Assembly: GCF_006716785.1 (NCBI RefSeq)
Contig: NZ_VFPQ01000002.1
Location: 372,001-436,000 of the forward strand
Direction: 5' to 3'
Source of the DNA: Thermopolyspora flexuosa
Lineage (GTDB): Bacteria; Actinomycetota; Actinomycetes; Streptosporangiales; Streptosporangiaceae
Length of the DNA: 64,000 nt
Shown: positions 57,071 through 64,000 of the stretch, one piece after another
Position numbering within the stretch: position 1 is the stretch's first letter
Layout: every line of letters begins with the position of its first letter
Made by a program: the position numbers and the translations under genes
The notes under the pieces: generated by a model
The model's database searches: none
Told to the model about the DNA's origin: nothing
Seen by the model: only the letters and a program-made list of their open reading frames with translations

Positions 57071-58749
57071 GCCGTCCCCATCCCGGTCACCGGCCCGGCG
57101 ACCGCCTCGGTGATCTCTCCGTCCGGCCAGCGCAGCGCCACGCCGCGGCCCGCGACGAGCTCCCCGCACTCGGCGCTCGCCGCCGGTCCGGCGGGCGGCG
57201 GCGGCGCGCCCGGCTCGGCCGCGGTGAGCATCGCGAACCCGGGGAAGCAGGTGAGCCAGTCGCCGGCGGTCGCGCCCGCCGGGCGGGGTACGGCGGCGAC
57301 GTCGAGTACGGCACCGCAGCCGCTCGCCTCGGCGAGCATGCCGAGCGTGCCGGCGATCCCGGCCATCGACACGTCCTTGGCGGCGGCGGGCCGGGCGGCG
57401 GCCACCGCGCCGAGCATCGCCCGCAGCTCCCCGGTACGGCGATGCGTCGTCGAATCCCACTGCCGCCCGCGATAGCCCGGCCGCCACCCGCCGCCGAGGT
57501 CGGCGGTGAGCCGGACCCGGTGCCCGGGCCGCCCGCCGCCCCCGGGCACCGGATGATCGGTACGGCCCAGCGCGGTGACCGCGAGCGCCGCGGGCACCCC
57601 GAGCTGGGTGTGGCCGCCGAGCACCGCCACGCCGTACGCGTCGGCGGCCCGCCGCAGCCCGGCGAGCACCCGCGCGGCGTGCGAGGCGTCCCGGGCGGCG
57701 AGCGCGTCGAGCAGCCCGATCGGCTCGGCCCCCATCGCGGCGAGGTCGTTGAGGTTCACCAGCACCGAGCACCAGCCCGCCCACTCCGGATCCCGCTCGA
57801 TCATCGACGGCACGATCGCGTCGCACGCCGCGACCAGATCCGTCCCGGGCACCGGCGCCCCGTCGTCGCCGACGAACCCCGGCCCGCCGAGCATGGCCCG
57901 GCCGCATGCCGGAGCCGGGCCCGTGCCGGGCATAGGAGCACTGTCGCCGCCGAGGAAACCCGCTTCGTCGGGCATGGCCCGGTCGACTGCCGCTGTCAGG
58001 TCGGGCACTGGGGCCTTATCGATGGACCCCGGCCCGTCGAGCGTGGCCCCGGCGACGGCGGAGTGGTCGGCGACGGCGGCCCGCGCCCCTGCCAGGCCGT
58101 GCCACTCGCCCGGCGCCCCCAAGGCCCCGGCTACAGCGCCCGGGGCGCCGCCGAGCAGCAGCCGCCCGAGCAGCGGCCCGAGCGCGGACTTGGCCGACGC
58201 GGCCTGGGCGGCGATGCGGCCGATGGGCCAGCGCATGAGCACGTGCGGCGCGCCCGCGACCGTGACCGGCCGCACCGGCCGCCAGCCGAGCCGCCGGAAG
58301 AACACCTCGTTGCGGGCCTGCACGGTGGCGTCGAAGCGCAGCGCCCCCTCGGCCTCGGCCCGGGCGCACGCGGCCCGCACGAGGGCCGCGCCGACGCCCG
58401 CCCCGCTCCGCCGGGCGGCGGGCGCGACCGCGAGCCGCCCGCCGGTCCACCAGCCGATGTCCGGCCCGGCGTCGGCGGGGCCGAGCCGTACCCCGCCGAT
58501 GATCTCGCCGTCGCGGTCGCGGGCGACGAGCACCACGGTGCGCGGGTCGTCGTCCCGGTCGTCGAGGTCGTGCCCCTGGTAGAGGCCCTGCTCGTGCACG
58601 AACACCTGCCGCCGGAGCCGCCGGTAGGCGGCGTGCGCCGCGGCGTCCTCGGCCGGTTCGACGCGGAACGCGGGCTCGGGCTGCCGGGCGAGGGTGGCGC
58701 GGTCGCCGAGCAGGAGCAGGATGTCCCCGCCGGGGAACTCGTGGGCCAT
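57067..58749 (-). CDS. MSMEG_0567-type fusion: GNAT acetyltransferase and AIR-synthase-like domain
   Basis: A 560-residue two-domain protein. Residues ~25-190 are a GNAT domain (AYRRLRRQVFVHEQGLYQGH, DIGWWTGGRLAVAPAARRSG, EVFFRRLGWRPV). Residues ~315-555 are a PurM-like AIR synthase domain (LNDLAAMGAEPIGLLDALAA, VLGGHTQLGVPAALAVTALG, VSMAGIAGTLGMLAEASGCG). The linker (~243-313) contains three diverged repeats of about 29 residues (PVPDLTAAVDRAMPDEAGF, then APMPGTGPAPACGRAMLGGP and APVPGTDLVAACDAIVPS). In other genomes the two parts can be separate genes. Substrates unknown. The stop overlaps the nitrilase start. Confidence 0.88.
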   Translation of the reverse strand: MAHEFPGGDILLLLGDRATLARQPEPAFRVEPAEDAAAHAAYRRLRRQVFVHEQGLYQGHDLDDRDDDPRTVVLVARDRDGEIIGGVRLGPADAGPDIGWWTGGRLAVAPAARRSGAGVGAALVRAACARAEAEGALRFDATVQARNEVFFRRLGWRPVRPVTVAGAPHVLMRWPIGRIAAQAASAKSALGPLLGRLLLGGAPGAVAGALGAPGEWHGLAGARAAVADHSAVAGATLDGPGSIDKAPVPDLTAAVDRAMPDEAGFLGGDSAPMPGTGPAPACGRAMLGGPGFVGDDGAPVPGTDLVAACDAIVPSMIERDPEWAGWCSVLVNLNDLAAMGAEPIGLLDALAARDASHAARVLAGLRRAADAYGVAVLGGHTQLGVPAALAVTALGRTDHPVPGGGGRPGHRVRLTADLGGGWRPGYRGRQWDSTTHRRTGELRAMLGAVAAARPAAAKDVSMAGIAGTLGMLAEASGCGAVLDVAAVPRPAGATAGDWLTCFPGFAMLTAAEPGAPPPPAGPAASAECGELVAGRGVALRWPDGEITEAVAGPVTGMGTA

Positions 58750-58754
58750 GCGCG

Positions 58755-59858
58755 TCACCCGCCCGCCGTGCTCAGCACGCCGCACGCGCCGCACGCGGCG
58801 CAGCCCGCCCGCTGGTCGGCCCCGCGCATGCCGGCGGCCCGCAGCCGCAGCGCGACCTGCTCGGTGACCCGGCGCAGCAGCTCGGGGTCGGGCCCGGTGA
58901 CGCCGTCGCGGGCGGCGAGGGTGCCGCGCATCGGCCGGAACGGCACCACGAACGGGTACACGCCGCGCTCGATCAGCCGTCTCGCGCCCTCCACCAGCTC
59001 GTCGGGGTCCTCGCCGAGGCCGACGAGCAGATAGGTGGAGACGCGGTTGCGGCCGAACACGCGCACCGCCTCGTCCCAGGCCGCCTCGTACTCGGCGATC
59101 GGCACCCGCGACTTGCCGGGCATCCAGCTCCGCCGTACCTCCTCGTCGAGGGACTCCACGTGGATGCCGATCGACGTCGCCCCGGCGTCGCGCAGCTCGC
59201 GGATCCAGGCGAGGTCGCCGGGCGGCTCGCACTGCACCTGGATCGGCAGGCCGGGCACGGCCGCGAGCACCGCCCGCACGCACCGGGCGAGGTGGCGGGC
59301 GCCGCGGTCCGGCCCGGCCGTGGTGCCGGTGGTCATCACCATCTGCCGCACGCCGTCGAGCCGGACCGCCGCCTCGGCCACCTCGGCGAGCTGCTCGGGC
59401 CTCTTCACCGCGATGGTGGCGCCGGACCGCAGCGACTCCTCGATCGTGCAGAACCGGCAGCGCTCCGGCTCCGCGTAGCGCACGCAGGTCTGCACCACGG
59501 TGGTGGCGAGCACGTCGGCGCCGTGCAGGCGGGCGATGTGCTCGTACGGCACGCCGTCCGCGGTGGCCAGATCGTAGAACCGGGGCCGCCGCACCGGCGT
59601 CAGGGTGAGGCCGGTGTCGGCGTCGCCGAGCCACACCCGACCGTCGCGGACCGCGTAGGGGCTCTCCGGGTTGATGGGCAGGGCGGCGTTCGCCCCGTCG
59701 ACGAGCACGTGCCCGTCGTCGCTGGGGCCCGCGCCCTCCGGCCGCCGCACCGGGGCCGGCGTGCGCACGCCGTACAGGGCCAGCTCGGCACGGGTGAGGA
59801 TGCGCACGTCCACGGCCGTGCCGGCGGAGGCGCCCGCCGCCGGGGTGCCGACGCTCAC
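58755..59858 (-). CDS. MSMEG_0568-family radical SAM protein
   Basis: A 367-residue radical S-adenosylmethionine enzyme. The cluster-binding cysteines have the unusual spacing C-X8-C-X2-C (Cys125, Cys134, Cys137 in TCVRYAEPERCRFC) in place of the common CX3CX2C. The TIM-barrel part follows (VMTTGTTAGPDRGARHLARC, IGIHVESLDEEVRRSWMPGK). A C-terminal CAACGAC holds three more Cys that may bind a second cluster or zinc. It is the probable key chemistry of the cluster; the reaction is unknown. Encoded five bases before the GNAT-AIRS gene. Confidence 0.92.
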   Translation of the reverse strand: MSVGTPAAGASAGTAVDVRILTRAELALYGVRTPAPVRRPEGAGPSDDGHVLVDGANAALPINPESPYAVRDGRVWLGDADTGLTLTPVRRPRFYDLATADGVPYEHIARLHGADVLATTVVQTCVRYAEPERCRFCTIEESLRSGATIAVKRPEQLAEVAEAAVRLDGVRQMVMTTGTTAGPDRGARHLARCVRAVLAAVPGLPIQVQCEPPGDLAWIRELRDAGATSIGIHVESLDEEVRRSWMPGKSRVPIAEYEAAWDEAVRVFGRNRVSTYLLVGLGEDPDELVEGARRLIERGVYPFVVPFRPMRGTLAARDGVTGPDPELLRRVTEQVALRLRAAGMRGADQRAGCAACGACGVLSTAGG

Positions 59859-59871
59859 TCGATCACCCCCC

Positions 59872-60399
59872 TTACAGCTGGTAGGTGGAGTTGATGATCG
59901 CGCCCTTGCGCGCGTAGTGGATGAGCGCGTCCTGGACGTCGAGCGGGTGGGTCGGGATGACGCCCTCGATGAGGTCCTCCTCGCGGGCGCCGTGCAGCGA
60001 GAGGCCGAACCGGCAGCAGTACACCTTGCCGCCCTCGGCGATGAACGTCTTCAGCTGGTTGTTGATGTTGTGCTCGCCGGGGAACGCGGAGGTGCCGGTG
60101 GTCGGGTAGCCGCGGGTGGCGAGGCAGTTGAGCGCGCCCGGCCCGTAGAAGTAGATCGCGCTCTCGAAGCCCTTCCGCAGCGCCCGGGTGGCCTGCAGGA
60201 TCGCCACGAAGCTCACCGAGGACTCGTGCGCGATGCCGTGGATGAGGGTGAAGTACGCCTCGCCGTTCTCCGCCTTGTAGTCGGGGAACACCTTGGTGCT
60301 GCCGTACAGGCTGGAGCCCTCGGGCAGCGACGGGTGCGGGATCTCGTTGAGGGACTGCTTCTCCAGCTCGGTGAGCTCGGCGCGGACGGCCTCGGACAT
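59872..60399 (-). CDS. MSMEG_0572/Sll0783-family nitrogen starvation response protein
   Basis: A 175-residue protein with DsrE-like alpha/beta character (EAYFTLIHGIAHESSVSFVA, ESAIYFYGPGALNCLATRGY, KVYCCRFGLSLHGAREEDLI). The cyanobacterial homologue Sll0783 is induced by nitrogen starvation, hence the family name. Cys in LNCLAT and YCCRFG could be functional. The ATG at 60399 has an excellent AAAGGAGG. It is the fourth gene of the cluster and lies 13 bases before the radical SAM gene. Confidence 0.92.
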   Translation of the reverse strand: MSEAVRAELTELEKQSLNEIPHPSLPEGSSLYGSTKVFPDYKAENGEAYFTLIHGIAHESSVSFVAILQATRALRKGFESAIYFYGPGALNCLATRGYPTTGTSAFPGEHNINNQLKTFIAEGGKVYCCRFGLSLHGAREEDLIEGVIPTHPLDVQDALIHYARKGAIINSTYQL

Positions 60400-60485
60400 G
60401 GATGCCTCCTTTGTGGCTTGTGTGTGGTTGTGCCGGTGCGCAGGGGTTTGGGAGAAAGCCGGGACGGGGTCGTCGTACGGGAGGG

Positions 60486-61301
60486 TCAGTCGTAGAGGGC
60501 GGCGAAGGTGTCGTGGAACACCCGCTTGGCGAGCTCGCCGTCGCCGAACGCGGCCGCCGCCCGGGCGTGCTCGCCGGCGAAGTCGCCCCACGGCCGGTCG
60601 CTGGCGAACAGCACCCGGTCGTGGCCGATGCCGCGGCGCTCGATCTCCCGGGCGAGCCAGTACGGCGCGAAGCCGATCGACCAGGACAGGTCGGTGTAGA
60701 CCCGCTTGCCCGCCGCGATCCAGTCGAAGAACCGGGATCCGGCGAGCTTGATGTGGCCGCTCATGCCGCCGCCGAAGTGCACCAGGTGGATCGGCACGCG
60801 GTCGCCGTACCACTCGACGAGGTGGCCGACCTCGTCGATGTCGGACGCCGCGCCGGGGGAGGTGTGCACGTGCACGACGAGGCCGTGGCGCTCGGCCGCG
60901 TCGAAGATCCGGTCCAGGTGCGGGCGGCACTCCGGGTCGGTGGGGCGGCCGCCGAGCAGGAAGCTGAGCTTGAGCGCCCGCACCCCCGGCTCGGTGGCGA
61001 GAGCGAGCGCCGAGGCGGTGCGCTCGGTGTCCCGGGGCAGCGGGGACACCCACAGCCCGGCCCGGATGCGGTCGTCGGCCTGGGCGGCCTCGAGGGCGAG
61101 CGCGTTGAGGGAGAACGCCACCTCCGGGTCCGGCACGCCGTAGTTCGGCAGCACGAGGGCGCGCTCGACGCCCTCGGCGTCGAGGTCGGCGAGCAGCTGC
61201 CGGACCGTGCCGCGCGCGGTGACGTCCGGGTTGACCGGCGGGCCGCCGTAGAACGGGTACGCCGGGAGGATCCCGATGTGGCGGTGTGCGTCGAAGACCA
61301 T
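60486..61301 (-). CDS. Amidohydrolase-family protein
   Basis: A 271-residue amidohydrolase-2 type TIM-barrel. Metal-site candidates are the N-terminal FDAHRHIGI (His-Arg-His instead of HxH with other middle residues), VVHVHTSPGA, IHLVHFGGGMSGH and the late LFASDRPWGDFAGEH. The fold includes decarboxylases and hydrolases of cyclic acids. Position inside the nitrilase-type cluster suggests it acts on a product of the same pathway. ATG 61301, 13 bases after the flavin oxidoreductase stop. Confidence 0.87.
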   Translation of the reverse strand: MVFDAHRHIGILPAYPFYGGPPVNPDVTARGTVRQLLADLDAEGVERALVLPNYGVPDPEVAFSLNALALEAAQADDRIRAGLWVSPLPRDTERTASALALATEPGVRALKLSFLLGGRPTDPECRPHLDRIFDAAERHGLVVHVHTSPGAASDIDEVGHLVEWYGDRVPIHLVHFGGGMSGHIKLAGSRFFDWIAAGKRVYTDLSWSIGFAPYWLAREIERRGIGHDRVLFASDRPWGDFAGEHARAAAAFGDGELAKRVFHDTFAALYD

Positions 61302-61314
61302 CGCCCGCCTCCGC

Positions 61315-62619
61315 TCAGCCCGCCGCCGCACCGGTGAGGATGCGGCAGACGTCGGCGGGCCGCGCCCGGTCGGCGATGCGGTCGGCGAGGTACGCCGCGT
61401 CGCGGCCGACCGCCTCCAGCCGGCCCGAGCCCCAGGTGTGGAGCCAGGGCAGGCCGAGGAAGTACAGGCCAGGGCAGCCGGTGACGCCGCGCCAGTGCAC
61501 CACGTCGCCGCGGCCGTCGAAGACCGGCACCTCGATCCAGCGGTGGTCGCGGGTGAACCCGGTCGCCCAGATCACCGTGGTGATCCCGGCCTCGGCCAGG
61601 TCGAGCGTGCGCGGATGGTCGGCGGGCGGCTCCCACACCGGGACGTACCGCGGCTCGGCCGGGGCGTCGATGCCGTTCGCGGCGATGTGCGCGTCGATCG
61701 CGTCCTTGATGCCCTCGGCGACCGCGTCGGCCCGGTCGAGGTTCTCCTTGAGGTCGCCGGCGAACTCCAGGACCGTGCCGCCGGGGCCGGTGGTGATGCC
61801 GGTGAGGTGGCCGTACAGCCGCATGCCGTCGCGGGCGAAGGCGCGCAGGTCGACGTCGCGCCCGCCGTCGCGGCCGGTGACGTAGTGGTTGGCCCGCTCG
61901 CGCACCTCCTCGGGGTCGTCGAACTCGTCGATCGTCTTGGCGTAGTGGCCCATCTCGTCGAGCCAGGCGACGCAGTCGCGGCCCCGGTAGAACCGGGCCA
62001 CCCGCGGGGCGCTGCCGACCGCGAGGTGCACCTGCCGCCCGGCGAGGTGGAGGTCCTCGGCGATCTGGCAGCCGGACTGGCCGCTGCCCACCACGAGCAC
62101 CGCGCCCTCCGGCAGCGCGTCCGGGTTGCGGTACTCCGAGGAGTGCAGCTGGGTGACGGTCGCGGGCAGCCGCTCGGCCATCCGGGGGATCTTCGGGCCG
62201 TGGTACGGGCCGGTGGCGACCACCACCTGGTCGGCGGTGAGCGTGCCCGCGGTGGTGGCCAGCTCGAACGCGCCGGACACGGCGCGGCGCAGCCGGGTGA
62301 CCCGCACGCCCTCGGCCAGCGGCGGCCGCACGAACGCGGCGTACTCCTCGATGTACCGGATGATCTCCGCGCGGTTCATGAACCCGTCGGGGTCGGGCCC
62401 GCGGTAGGGGAAGCCGGGCAGGCGGCACTGCCAGTTCGGGGTCACCAGGAAGAAGTTGTCCCAGCGCCGTTCCCGCCACTCGTACGCGACCCGCTCGGCC
62501 TCGAGCACGATGTGCCGGATGCCGCGTTCGCGCAGGTGGTAGCTGATCGACAGGCCGGCCTGGCCGCCGCCGACGACCGCGACCGGGTAGCGGGCCCCGG
62601 CCACGCGCGGCGCGCTCAC
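61315..62619 (-). CDS. MSMEG_0569-family flavin-dependent oxidoreductase
   Basis: A 434-residue class B-type flavin monooxygenase-like protein. FAD motif VAVVGGGQAGLSISYHLRER at the N-terminus, VVVATGPYHGP, NADPH motif VLVVGSGQSGCQIAEDLHLA near 185 and the C-terminal ATGFTRDHRWI. This arrangement occurs in N-hydroxylating and Baeyer-Villiger enzymes. An N-hydroxylation step leading to a nitrile-type product would fit the nitrilase downstream, but this is inference. Start GTG 62619 overlaps the stop of the MSMEG_0570 gene (GTGA). Confidence 0.9.
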   Translation of the reverse strand: MSAPRVAGARYPVAVVGGGQAGLSISYHLRERGIRHIVLEAERVAYEWRERRWDNFFLVTPNWQCRLPGFPYRGPDPDGFMNRAEIIRYIEEYAAFVRPPLAEGVRVTRLRRAVSGAFELATTAGTLTADQVVVATGPYHGPKIPRMAERLPATVTQLHSSEYRNPDALPEGAVLVVGSGQSGCQIAEDLHLAGRQVHLAVGSAPRVARFYRGRDCVAWLDEMGHYAKTIDEFDDPEEVRERANHYVTGRDGGRDVDLRAFARDGMRLYGHLTGITTGPGGTVLEFAGDLKENLDRADAVAEGIKDAIDAHIAANGIDAPAEPRYVPVWEPPADHPRTLDLAEAGITTVIWATGFTRDHRWIEVPVFDGRGDVVHWRGVTGCPGLYFLGLPWLHTWGSGRLEAVGRDAAYLADRIADRARPADVCRILTGAAAG

Positions 62620-62936
62620 CGGGCGCTCCCGCCTGGAACGTTCCCGCCGGGGGAGTACAGCCGCTCCACGGTCACCGCCGCCCCGGGGGCCGAGCCGTAC
62701 CCGGCGGCGATCCGCTCGATCTCGGCGAGCTGGGCCTCCGCGGCGGTGCACGCGACGCCGAACTTGGCCCGCACCCGTTCGCTCGCGATCCGCAGCGCGG
62801 TCCGGCTGCGTGCCACGAAGTCCGCCACGTCGTACGACTCACCCGGGGCCAGGTGGTCGGCGACGACGGTGGAGGGGGAGTAACAGCGCTGGGTCCGGCC
62901 GTCCGGCCAGCGCACGTCGAAGTAGAGCTCAGGCAT
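62616..62936 (-). CDS. MSMEG_0570-family nitrogen starvation response protein
   Basis: A 106-residue protein: MPELYFDVRWPDGRTQRCYS, then STVVADHLAPGESYDVADFV, then VRAKFGVACTAAEAQLAEIE. It is the first gene of the cluster and a constant member of the MSMEG_0565-0572 set; the biochemical role is unknown. The ATG at 62936 follows GGAGGAAC. The promoter should lie in the 167 bases between it and the phosphatase gene, where a GlnR-like site is seen. Confidence 0.92.
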   Translation of the reverse strand: MPELYFDVRWPDGRTQRCYSPSTVVADHLAPGESYDVADFVARSRTALRIASERVRAKFGVACTAAEAQLAEIERIAAGYGSAPGAAVTVERLYSPGGNVPGGSAR

Positions 62937-63028
62937 GGTTCCTCCACGCGCGACCTGCCTCGCCGTCGCGCTGAGCACTACTTCAACCTGCGGCGATTAC
63001 CGAACGGGGTCATCCGGAATAACCCGCT

Positions 63029-63064
63029 GTTACTCGACCTGACGCAACGTGACGGGAGCGTAAC
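63029..63064. promoter_or_regulatory. Possible GlnR-type site upstream of the nitrilase cluster
   Basis: GTGAC-GGGAGC-GTAAC at 63049-63064 has the pentamer-N6-pentamer geometry of actinobacterial GlnR half-sites, and a further GTTAC lies at 63029-63033. It is about 95-130 bases upstream of the MSMEG_0570 start. Nitrogen control of this cluster would fit the behaviour of its cyanobacterial homologues. The match is short and could be chance. Confidence 0.35.
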
Positions 63065-63103
63065 GATGATCTTGCCTGCGCAGGATCGGGGCTGTGCGGG
63101 CCG

Positions 63104-63865
63104 TCACAACGGGATCCACACCGCGGTGGCGTCGTCGTGGACCTTCGCCGTGCCGCGCGGCCCGTGGGTGCGCTCGGCCTCGCGTACCAGCTCGACGAGC
63201 CGGGCCGGGCCGTACTTCTCCGCGATCGTGACAACCTGCGCCCAGGTGTGGCCGTACCACTCGACCAGCCGGTGGACGCCGTCCGTGCAGACCAGCACGC
63301 CGTCGAGGTCCGTGACCGGCACCGCGCCGGTGAGCGCCTCGCGGGCCGCCTCGGGCCTCGTCGACGCCACCCAGAAGCCGCCCGGCCGGTTGCGCATCGC
63401 GTCCACCAGCCCCGGCGGGTACGGCCGGCCACCGGGCAACCGGGCGACGCGGTCGTCGAGCACCTCCCGCACGCTGCCGTCGCGGTGGCGCAGCACGATC
63501 GGGGAGTCGCACAGGGCCAGGTAGTCGAGGGTGTCGCCGCGGCGGCGGACGATCGACACCGTGGCCGAGGGGGAGCGCGGGTTGGCCAGGTCGCAGGTGC
63601 CGGCGTGGGCGGCCATGGTGTCCCGGATCGCCTCCTCGAGGATCTCTGCCAGGCCGGCCTGGGGGCCGGTGGCGAGGGCGAGGGCGAGCGCGCCGCCGAG
63701 GCGGCCGACCAGCCACGGCACGCCGTGGCGGCACCCGGTGTCGGCGCCGGGGACGGGGGTGGCCCCGTCGAGCACGACGGCCCAATCCGGGCCGCAGACC
63801 ACGTAGTCCTCGTTGGGGCGGGGCGGGCTCGCCGGGGCGGCCTCGGTCGTATAGCTGATCGTCAT
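63104..63865 (-). CDS. PP2C-like protein phosphatase
   Basis: A 253-residue PPM-family Ser/Thr phosphatase-like protein. Acidic metal-binding motifs: RPNEDYVVCG and AVVLDGAT (motifs 1 and 2), LDGVLVCTDGVHRLVE and the final KVHDDATAVWIPL. It is short, with no sensor or membrane part. ATG 63865 gives the usual start; the frame runs further upstream without domain sequence. It lies upstream of the nitrilase-type cluster on the same strand, with a 167-base gap, so it is probably a separate unit. Confidence 0.85.
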   Translation of the reverse strand: MTISYTTEAAPASPPRPNEDYVVCGPDWAVVLDGATPVPGADTGCRHGVPWLVGRLGGALALALATGPQAGLAEILEEAIRDTMAAHAGTCDLANPRSPSATVSIVRRRGDTLDYLALCDSPIVLRHRDGSVREVLDDRVARLPGGRPYPPGLVDAMRNRPGGFWVASTRPEAAREALTGAVPVTDLDGVLVCTDGVHRLVEWYGHTWAQVVTIAEKYGPARLVELVREAERTHGPRGTAKVHDDATAVWIPL

Positions 63866-64000
63866 CCGTGCCCTTCCGTTCGGGGATCGTCGTGGATGCG
63901 CGGCGCCGTACGGCTCGGCGCCCACACCGGCATACCCCGCCGGGCGGTGCCGGCCTCCGCGCGGGCCGGGAAGTGTCGGACCCGTGTGCGATGCTGCGGG

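Overview
The window is high-GC actinobacterial DNA. The best guess is a member of the Streptosporangiales: it carries DUF397/Scr1-type regulators, AfsR/SARP-type NB-ARC regulators, part of a 'conservon', a Nur-type operator at a Fe superoxide dismutase gene and a cobalamin-riboswitch-controlled class Ia ribonucleotide reductase. This placement rests on gene content and codon bias only; no rRNA gene is present. The hexamer CCGTAC/GTACGG recurs strikingly on both strands, often in the palindromic form CCGTACGG, even where it forces otherwise avoided codons.

Layout. 1-3.7 kb is accessory: a lower-GC NgoMIV-like restriction endonuclease, an XRE/DUF5753 regulator with one intact and two decayed DUF397 partners, then a small ORF coupled to a SpoIIAB-like ATP-binding protein. 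3.7-7.2 kb holds small enzymes (F420/FMN oxidoreductase-like, VOC, DinB) and a divergent WYL regulator. 7.7-10 kb is a two-gene unit: a helical-repeat plus vWA protein with Ro60-like architecture, and an ARPP-1/DUF6569-like protein. It is followed by a duplicated block of about 260 bp. 11-17.8 kb has a DHFR-like protein, a large AfsR-type regulator, an NTF2-like/TetR divergent pair with a palindromic operator, a tandemly duplicated VOC gene and a hypothetical gene. 18-23.3 kb has a proline-rich repeat protein, a family-5 substrate-binding lipoprotein and an incomplete conservon (nitrate-sensing-type histidine kinase plus DUF742). 23.6-33 kb has a formaldehyde dehydrogenase, two STAND/TPR regulators and a GT-B-like protein pair. 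33.4-41.3 kb is more housekeeping: a bifunctional penicillin-binding protein, an SRPBCC protein, an EndoQ-UvrD fusion, protein-L-isoaspartate methyltransferase and a CapA-like protein, followed by tRNA-Lys(UUU).

42-53.6 kb is a metal and deoxyribonucleotide block. sodF (Fe-SOD) is divergent from an overlapping five-gene operon (FecB-type lipoprotein, FecCD permease, ATPase, two exporter-fold ABC half-transporters), and Nur-like boxes lie in the shared promoter region. Downstream come a pair of NrdR-like boxes, a cobalamin riboswitch and nrdAB.

53.6-63.9 kb is a minus-strand cluster of the MSMEG_0565-0572 / Nit1C nitrilase type: MSMEG_0570, flavin oxidoreductase, amidohydrolase, MSMEG_0572, radical SAM, GNAT-AIR-synthase fusion, nitrilase, a second nitrilase paralogue lacking the catalytic Glu and Cys, a small coupled ORF and a glycosyltransferase. 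A PP2C-like phosphatase and a possible GlnR-type site lie upstream.
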